From positions 1 through 11,262 of the forward strand of contig JAPLSR010000295.1 in NCBI GenBank assembly GCA_026398545.1: 11,262 nucleotides of DNA. Direction: 5' to 3'. The DNA is from Candidatus Sumerlaeota bacterium (GTDB lineage: Bacteria > Sumerlaeota > Sumerlaeia > MWCT01). The notes below the pieces were generated by a model, which was not told the DNA's origin, ran no database searches, and saw nothing but the letters and a program-made list of their open reading frames with translations. A program made the translations under genes and the position numbers. The stretch's first letter is position 1, and each line of letters begins with the position of its first letter. Positions 6,388-11,262 of this stretch are shown here, piece after piece.

Positions 6388-7365
6388 ATGAAAAAGAGAA
6401 TTTGCCATAATGTCTGCTCATTTATCTATACTTCAGGTTGCAAGATTTTAACTTTACTGCTGTTTATTCTTTTATCAATTTTGTCATTCACAGCCTCAGC
6501 CACAGTGATTAATGTGCCGACTGGTTATCCGACAATTCAGGCGGCGATTAATGCCGCCACGGATGGTGATGAAATCATCGTCTCGCCCGGCACTTATGTA
6601 GAAAACATCAACTTCAGCGGGAAAAATATCATCCTGCGCTCCACTGACCCGACGAGTTCTACGGTGGTCGCCAGCACTATCATTGACGGCTTTTACAACG
6701 GCTCTGCGGTTACTTTCTATGGAACAGAACCTCAGACCTGTCTTCTCGCTGGTTTTACAATAACTTATGGGCATTCGCCCCGAGGCGGTGGTATAAATGG
6801 CAATGGCACTCTGGCAACAATACAATTAAATAATATAATCAATAATAGTGCCTATGGCTCTTTTCCTGATGGATGTGGCGGCGGGCTCTATGATTGCGGC
6901 GGCACCATCCAGAACAATACCATCTCTGGCAACTCGGCTGATTGGGGCGGCGGGCTTTACGTGTGCGCTGGCACCATCCAGAACAATTCCATCACGGGCA
7001 ACTCGGCTGGGAATGGCGGCGGGCTTTGCTATTGCAACGGCACCATCCAGAACAATACCATCACGGGCAACTCGGCTTATTCTGGCGGCGGGCTCTCAAT
7101 TAGCGGCGGCAACATCCAGAACAATATCATCTCTAATAACTCGGCTTCTTATGGCGGCGGGCTTTATAATTGCGGCGGCACCATCCAGAACAATACCATC
7201 TCCGGCAATTCGTCTACTGGAAATTATTTTGGTGGGGGTGGGCTCTTTTCTTGCGGCGGCACCATCCAGAACAATACCATAAAATTATTGGCAACTTGGC
7301 TACAGGAAGCGATGGATATGGCGGCGGGCTCTATCAATGTAATTTCATCATTCAGAATAACTTAA
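6388..7365 (+). CDS. Secreted right-handed beta-helix repeat protein, N-terminal part (frameshifted)
   Basis: The protein is exported and probably extracellular or cell-surface. A signal peptide covers about residues 1-38 (hydrophobic LLLFILLSILSF, cleavage after TASA). The opening module PTIQAAINAATDGDEIIVSPGTY is typical of the pectate-lyase-like beta-helix (choice-of-anchor Q type) proteins. From residue 164 come 23-residue coils of the form GGGLYxCGGTIQNNTISGNSA, rich in Gly and Asn with one Cys each. No catalytic residues are recognisable, so binding or a structural role is as likely as polysaccharide cleavage. The coil pattern breaks after NNTIK, near 7284. The last 27 residues as read are out of frame, because the pattern resumes in the -1 frame (IIGNLATG, then GGGLYQC). 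Joined by a one-base shift, the full product would be about 474 residues. A GAAGGG ribosome-binding site and a good promoter lie upstream. Confidence 0.85.
   Translation: MKKRICHNVCSFIYTSGCKILTLLLFILLSILSFTASATVINVPTGYPTIQAAINAATDGDEIIVSPGTYVENINFSGKNIILRSTDPTSSTVVASTIIDGFYNGSAVTFYGTEPQTCLLAGFTITYGHSPRGGGINGNGTLATIQLNNIINNSAYGSFPDGCGGGLYDCGGTIQNNTISGNSADWGGGLYVCAGTIQNNSITGNSAGNGGGLCYCNGTIQNNTITGNSAYSGGGLSISGGNIQNNIISNNSASYGGGLYNCGGTIQNNTISGNSSTGNYFGGGGLFSCGGTIQNNTIKLLATWLQEAMDMAAGSINVISSFRIT
6877..7280 (+). repeat. Tandem 69-bp coding repeats of the beta-helix
   Basis: Successive units begin at 6877, 6946, 7015, 7084, 7153 and 7231. The first four are exactly 69 bp (23 codons) and the fifth is 78 bp. 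Each contains an almost unchanged core, GGCACCATCCAGAACAATAC, plus GGCGGCGGGCT at the start of the unit. Because identity is high at the DNA level and not only in the protein, the units look recently duplicated or homogenised and could expand or contract by slippage. Unit length is a multiple of three, so the other forward frames stay open as spurious reading frames. Confidence 0.85.
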
Positions 7366-7811
7366 TTTATTTTAACTCAGCTAATAATGGTGGCGGGATT
7401 TATGATTGCGATGGCGTTATTCAGAATAATAATATTCTTGAAAACTCGGCGACTCAACAAGGTGGTGGGCTGTATGGCTGTCAGGCATCTATCAGGAATT
7501 GTATTATCTGGGGAAATTCTGCTCCGACTGATGCACAACTTTATGATTGTTTCCGTCCTTATTATTCTTGCATCCAGGACTGGACAGTCGGCGGACCGGG
7601 AAATATCACTGCTGACCCGCAAATGCAACCCGATAAAATCCATTTAACCGTCAATTCGCCCTGTATTGATACCGGTTTTTACATTGATGATTTAAAAGAA
7701 GATTTTGATGGCGACCCAAGACCATTTGGCTCAGGTTTCGATATCGGAGCTGATGAGTATATACCCAAAAAAACAGCTGTTAAACCTAATGTGTGGATAT
7801 TGTACGAGTGA
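7284..7811 (+). pseudogene. C-terminal part of the beta-helix protein, in the -1 frame
   Basis: This is the continuation of the gene beginning at 6388 after the frame break at AAAA 7281-7284. It encodes about 175 residues: three more coils (GGGLYQC, GGGIYDC, GGGLYGC with IIQNN/VIQNN/SIRNC), then a closing module that ends NSPCIDTG...DFDGDPRPFG...FDIGADEY. DIGADEY is the usual end of choice-of-anchor Q type beta-helix proteins. Only 16 residues follow it (to ILYE), and no sorting or anchor domain is visible. The fragment has no start codon with a ribosome-binding site, so it can be made only if the shift is a sequence error, is programmed, or is corrected. A strong terminator follows 44 bp after the stop. 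Confidence 0.75.
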
Positions 7812-7855
7812 TAACAGAACCTCTGTAGCTATACTGAGAAGACATTTTTTACATA

Positions 7856-7897
7856 GGACTTACTATTTTAGTGAGTCCTCTTTTTTATTATTTTTTA
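7856..7897 (+). terminator. Rho-independent terminator after the beta-helix gene
   Basis: GGACTTACTA (7856-7865) and TAGTGAGTCC (7869-7878) form a 10-bp stem with one G-T wobble and a TTT loop. TCTTTTTTATTATTTTTT follows at once. This is a textbook intrinsic terminator on the plus strand. Confidence 0.88.
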
Positions 7898-7918
7898 ATT
7901 CCGTATTATAATTTCGGA

Positions 7919-8087
7919 GGGTCAGACCCACCAAATAGTTCAATTTGCTAACTATTTGGTTTATAGGTCCCCACGTGCCATTTTTTTCAAAGGGATATTT
8001 TTTACTTTTTGGTTCGGAAAATAACATGATATAAGGAAAAGTTGAAATCAATTTATTTATTTTAAATTAATTGGCGGGTCTAAACCC
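7919..8087. mobile_element. Putative REP/MITE-like intergenic element
   Basis: The left end begins with the palindrome GGGTCAGACCC (7919-7929), then an 11-bp perfect stem ACCAAATAGTT (7930-7940) / AACTATTTGGT (7950-7960) with a 9-base loop. The right end, read on the minus strand from 8087, begins GGGTTTAGACCCGCCAATTA. It aligns with the left end GGGTCAGACCCACCAAATA with one gap and a few mismatches, so the 169-bp segment has imperfect terminal inverted repeats. No transposase is encoded; the reading frame on the minus strand here is not convincing. Short palindromic elements of this kind are often moved in trans by IS200/IS605-like (RAYT) transposases, but that origin is inferred. The segment makes up most of the 290-bp gap between the beta-helix gene and the PII-like gene. 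Confidence 0.45.
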
Positions 8088-8101
8088 AATTGTCTATAAA
8101 C

Positions 8102-8392
8102 TCACAACACAGCCTCAACGGGCAACTGAAACGCCTTCAGCCCCTCTGAACGGTTTTTCTTGCGAACCTCTCCAAGTTTCTCAAGAAGGGGGGCGGCAAC
8201 CTCATCTTCCACCACGCATAAAAGGACGTTGTTTCCCTTGGGCCAGACGTTTGTCAGCATGTGCGCCCCGCTGCCGCTTCCCTTTCCCAATACCTTTGTC
8301 CACTTGGTGTAATTCATAACGCCGCTTTTCTCAAGGAGGTCCATAACCTCGTCATCCATCGCCTCATAATAAGCAATAATAATAGCCTTCAT
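8102..8392 (-). CDS. Small PII-like protein downstream of the RND transporter
   Basis: The 96-residue product has the beta-alpha-beta-beta-alpha-beta order of PII/CutA-like ferredoxin folds. Strand MKAIIIAYYE is followed by helix DDEVMDLLEKSG. A beta hairpin then holds a short glycine-rich loop (GKGSGSG, about 52-58) where PII has its T-loop, followed by strand NNVLLCVVED, helix APLLEKLGEVRKKN and strand LKAFQLPVEAV. The classical GlnB uridylylation tyrosine and long T-loop are missing, so it is unlikely to be a nitrogen regulator. It starts 14 bp after the stop of the RND gene, with GAGGG as ribosome-binding site, so the two are almost certainly co-transcribed. A role in sensing a ligand or metal and modulating the pump is inferred from context only. 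Fold assignment is by pattern and length. Confidence 0.7.
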   Translation of the reverse strand: MKAIIIAYYEAMDDEVMDLLEKSGVMNYTKWTKVLGKGSGSGAHMLTNVWPKGNNVLLCVVEDEVAAPLLEKLGEVRKKNRSEGLKAFQLPVEAVL

Positions 8393-8406
8393 ATGCCGTC
8401 CCTCTT

Positions 8407-11262
8407 TTAATCATGGGTTTTTTTCACATGCGTCTCTAAAATGCTATAAACTGTGGGGACCAATATGAGCGTGACAAATGTGGAAACAAGAAGTCCACCC
8501 AGGACTGTCAGCCCGATGGGGTTCCAGACCTCAGACCCCTGCCCTTTGCCAAATGCCATGGGTATCAGACCGGCGATTGTGGTCAGGGAGGTCATGAGCA
8601 CGGGACGCAAACGGGTTCGGCACGCCTTGGGAACAGCCTCGAAAAGCGGCAGCCCGCGCGCCCGCAAAAGATTTGTATAGTCCACAAGGACGATGGCATT
8701 ATTTACCACCACGCCTATAAGCATCAGGAGTCCTAAGAAAACAACAATGTTTATATGATGCCCCCCAAGGAATATTGCCCAGATGGTCCCTGTGAGGGAA
8801 AAAGGCACAGAGAACATGACCACGAAGGGGTCAAGCAGGGACTCAAACTGGGATGCCATTATCATGTAAACAAGAAAGATGCCAACAATGAGGGAGAGGG
8901 TCAGCCAGAAAAAGGATTCCCGCTGTTCTGTTGCCTGACCCGACATGATGACCTCCACGCCGGATGGGATGTCCAATTTGGCAATCTCCTTTTCGATATC
9001 TGCCACAACATCGCCAAGGGAGCGATTGTCAACACTCCCCGTAACATTCACAATCCGCCCCCGGTCTTTTCGGTCAATTGTGACCGGCCCGTATTCCACA
9101 CCAACATTTGCCACATTATCCACACGCATCATCTCTCCCGAAGGGAGGCGCAAGGATGATGCAAGCACGTCTTTGATGTCGCTCCGGTCTTTCTCACGAT
9201 ACCGAACAAAGATGACATATTCATCGCCATGAATCCGATACCTGCTTGCCTCAGTTCCATAGATGGCGGCTCTTACCATGTCACCCACATCTGAAACATT
9301 GAAACCGATGGCGGATGCCTTTCCCCGGTCCACCCGGACCCTGAGTTCCGGTCTTCCCTTTTCCCGCGAGACATTGACATCAACCGTTCCCGGGGTATTA
9401 AGGGCGATCTGCTTGATTTTAGCGGCAATCGCGTCTGTAACATCCAGATCGTTTCCGATGATGTTCACAGTCAGCGGCCGCTCGCCTCCTAATAACATGC
9501 CGGCCATGGGATCGCCGGTATCAAGACGGTATTTCTCGATACTAAACAGTCCCTGAATTTTATTGATCCGCTGTCGAAAGCCGGCGGCGATTTCCTTTAC
9601 ATTACGGGAACGCTCCACTCTTGGAATCAGCCTGACGCCGAAAGACCCGACATGAGACCCTTCCGCTCCGCCCATGCCGCCCCCGCCCCCGCAATGTGTG
9701 AAAGTGGCGATCCGCTCCTTTTCCGGAACCTCTTCTTTGAGAATCTGATCTATTGTCCTCATGACTCTCGCCGTCTCCTCAACACGGGTGCCGACGGGAA
9801 GATACAAAGTGCCCTGAATCCTGGCGCTGTCCTGCTCCGGCATATACTCAGTCCCTAAGAAAGGAATAAGGAACAATGTCCCGCCAAAGATAAGAATGGC
9901 GGTCAGAATAACCATCGCCCTGTGCCGGAGCGCCCAGGCGACAAGGTCGCCATAGTTTTTTTCGATTGCCAGAAATATTTTTTCACTGAGGCGAAAAAAC
10001 CAGCCGCTGCTCTCATTGCCGAATTTTGCCTTCTTCAACAGTTTGGAAGATAACATGGGCGTCAGGGTGAGTGCTGAAAAAAGCGATCCCATCATGACCA
10101 CAATGGTGATGACGGCAAATTCGGAGAAAATGACTCCAGTTATTCCTTTTACGAAAAGGATTGGAAAGAAGATACAGACATTGGTGATGGTGGAGGCAAC
10201 AACAGGCATGGAGACCTCGGAGGCGCCGTAGATTGCCCCTTCCGTGGGTCGCTCCCCCTCCTCCCTGTGTCGGGTGATATTTTCAAGAATCACGATGGCG
10301 TTGTCCACAATCATCCCGACGGCGATAATCATCGCAAAAAGGGTCATCATGTTAATAGTATAACCGAGAAAATATACCCCAATAACGGCGAGGATAAGAG
10401 AGAATGGGATCGTCAGACAGATAATCAGGGTGGCCCGCCATTGCCGGAGGAAAATCAGAACCGTCAGCATGGTGAGAAGGCCGCCGAGGATGAGACTACG
10501 GGTGAGGTCATGGATGGCGCTAACAATCTCTTCCGAGCCATCCATGACATTTATTATTTTTATGTCCGGCGGCAGGCGTTTTTTGACTTCTTCTATGCGC
10601 TTTTTGACAAGATTCGCCACTTGAACGGTGTTAGCGTCGGACTGCTTTTGCACCATAATCATGGCGGCTTTCTCGCTATTGATGGTGATTTGGCGGCGGA
10701 TTTCCTCAAAACCATCTTCCACATTTCCAATGTCCGAGAGCCTGACCGTTGCGCCGTCGCGCGAGGTGACGACGATCTGGCGCATCGGGGCAACATCATT
10801 GAACTCACCTGGAACCCGCACAAGGTAGTCTGTGAGACCTTTTTTCACATTCCCCGCCGGCGTATCCTGGTTTTCCCTCGCTATGGCGTGAATCACATCC
10901 TGGGGTGTGAGATTGTAACTGGCAAGCCGCTCCCGATCGAGATCCACATTCACCTGACGATTGAGGGGAACCATGACGGATGCCGAACCAACGCCGGGCA
11001 GCCGCATCAAGGGGTCCGCCACGTCGTCTTCCAGAATCTTCTCCAGATGGCTATAACTTTCCTTCGATGTTACGCCGAAGATTATAATCGGGAAACGGGA
11101 AAAATCCATTTTCAAGACGCGCGGTTCATCAATTTCCTCGGGCAATATCCTTTTTACCCGTCCAATGGCATCGCGGACGTCGTTGGAGCGCGCATCGAGG
11201 TTCGTTCCCCACTCGAATGTCAGGGAAATAACCGAAGAGTCTTCTTTGGAGGTGGACGTTAT
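8407..11262 (-). CDS. RND efflux transporter, HAE1-type inner-membrane subunit (5' end outside window)
   Basis: This proton-driven pump subunit works as a trimer with a periplasmic adaptor and an outer-membrane channel to expel hydrophobic or amphiphilic compounds. The frame is open to the window edge. It gives 951 residues and begins inside the first porter domain (SLTFEWGTNLDARSNDV); about 80-90 N-terminal residues, with the first membrane helix, are missing. Membrane helices follow at about 256-273, 279-297, 305-325, 355-373, 382-403 and 449-466, with a second cluster of five near the C-terminus. GMIVDNAIVILEN (Asp320) is the TM4 proton-relay motif in the HAE1 form, unlike the DGAVV form of metal pumps. 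FLGTEYMPEQD (about 468) opens the second porter half. A glycine-rich CGGGGGMGG loop (about 524-532) is unusual. The TTG at 11145 is internal and not the start. Adaptor and channel genes would be expected upstream, beyond the window. Confidence 0.95.
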   Translation of the reverse strand: MTSTSKEDSSVISLTFEWGTNLDARSNDVRDAIGRVKRILPEEIDEPRVLKMDFSRFPIIIFGVTSKESYSHLEKILEDDVADPLMRLPGVGSASVMVPLNRQVNVDLDRERLASYNLTPQDVIHAIARENQDTPAGNVKKGLTDYLVRVPGEFNDVAPMRQIVVTSRDGATVRLSDIGNVEDGFEEIRRQITINSEKAAMIMVQKQSDANTVQVANLVKKRIEEVKKRLPPDIKIINVMDGSEEIVSAIHDLTRSLILGGLLTMLTVLIFLRQWRATLIICLTIPFSLILAVIGVYFLGYTINMMTLFAMIIAVGMIVDNAIVILENITRHREEGERPTEGAIYGASEVSMPVVASTITNVCIFFPILFVKGITGVIFSEFAVITIVVMMGSLFSALTLTPMLSSKLLKKAKFGNESSGWFFRLSEKIFLAIEKNYGDLVAWALRHRAMVILTAILIFGGTLFLIPFLGTEYMPEQDSARIQGTLYLPVGTRVEETARVMRTIDQILKEEVPEKERIATFTHCGGGGGMGGAEGSHVGSFGVRLIPRVERSRNVKEIAAGFRQRINKIQGLFSIEKYRLDTGDPMAGMLLGGERPLTVNIIGNDLDVTDAIAAKIKQIALNTPGTVDVNVSREKGRPELRVRVDRGKASAIGFNVSDVGDMVRAAIYGTEASRYRIHGDEYVIFVRYREKDRSDIKDVLASSLRLPSGEMMRVDNVANVGVEYGPVTIDRKDRGRIVNVTGSVDNRSLGDVVADIEKEIAKLDIPSGVEVIMSGQATEQRESFFWLTLSLIVGIFLVYMIMASQFESLLDPFVVMFSVPFSLTGTIWAIFLGGHHINIVVFLGLLMLIGVVVNNAIVLVDYTNLLRARGLPLFEAVPKACRTRLRPVLMTSLTTIAGLIPMAFGKGQGSEVWNPIGLTVLGGLLVSTFVTLILVPTVYSILETHVKKTHD

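Noticed and set aside
6877..7280. CRISPR array
   Set aside because: The repeats are coding, directly abutting and in frame with a protein pattern, with no variable spacers of constant length.
6848..7282. Long alternative plus-strand frame with repeated APSRTIPS units
   Set aside because: It is a by-product of 69-bp repeats, a multiple of three, which keep the other frames open. The frame with signal peptide and beta-helix pattern is the real one.
7863..8051. Minus-strand frame of 62 codons
   Set aside because: It overlaps the terminator and the palindromic element, has no recognisable domain and is low-complexity. It is better explained by the inverted-repeat DNA.

Overview
The window looks like a piece of an uncultivated Gram-negative bacterium. 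A candidate lipoprotein, exported proteins with Sec-type signal peptides and an RND efflux pump all imply an outer membrane. The mix of secreted beta-helix and carboxypeptidase-regulatory-domain proteins with a PII-like gene beside an RND pump resembles environmental lineages of the Planctomycetes/Omnitrophota/candidate-phylum type. That placement is only an impression; nothing here fixes the taxon. Base composition is uneven: the housekeeping genes in the middle and the efflux genes at the right are visibly richer in G+C than the secreted-protein genes and the intergenic regions.

Layout. (1) Positions 93-2576, minus strand: two exported proteins. Upstream is a zincin-type metalloprotease-like protein with HEFGH and a Met-turn-like NIMYPG. 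Downstream is a candidate lipoprotein made of four carboxypeptidase-regulatory-like (Ig-like) repeats. Each has its own plausible sigma70-type promoter. (2) Positions 2990-5274, plus strand: a four-helix membrane protein of unknown function, a SpoU/TrmH 2'-O-RNA methyltransferase and a TatD-family metal-dependent hydrolase. The last two overlap by ATGA and are surely co-transcribed. (3) Positions 5284-6117, minus strand: a xylose-isomerase-like TIM-barrel sugar isomerase/epimerase, convergent with tatD. (4) Positions 6388-7811, plus strand: a secreted right-handed beta-helix protein built from about nine glycine-rich coils encoded by near-identical 69-bp DNA repeats. A single -1 frameshift at a run of four A residues (7281-7284) breaks it. 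A good promoter precedes it and a strong intrinsic terminator follows. (5) Positions 7919-8087: a short intergenic element with imperfect terminal inverted repeats and an internal hairpin, of REP/MITE character. (6) Positions 8102-11262, minus strand: the C-terminal ~950 residues of an HAE1-type RND inner-membrane transporter, cut by the window edge, followed after 14 bp by a small PII-like protein.

Taken together, the window is mostly envelope and export functions around a small housekeeping core (RNA methylation, TatD hydrolase). I do not see a clear, wholly new multi-gene system. The observations most worth following are the RND/PII-like pairing, the frameshifted repeat protein, the REP/MITE-like element and the metalloprotease with non-standard metal-site spacing.
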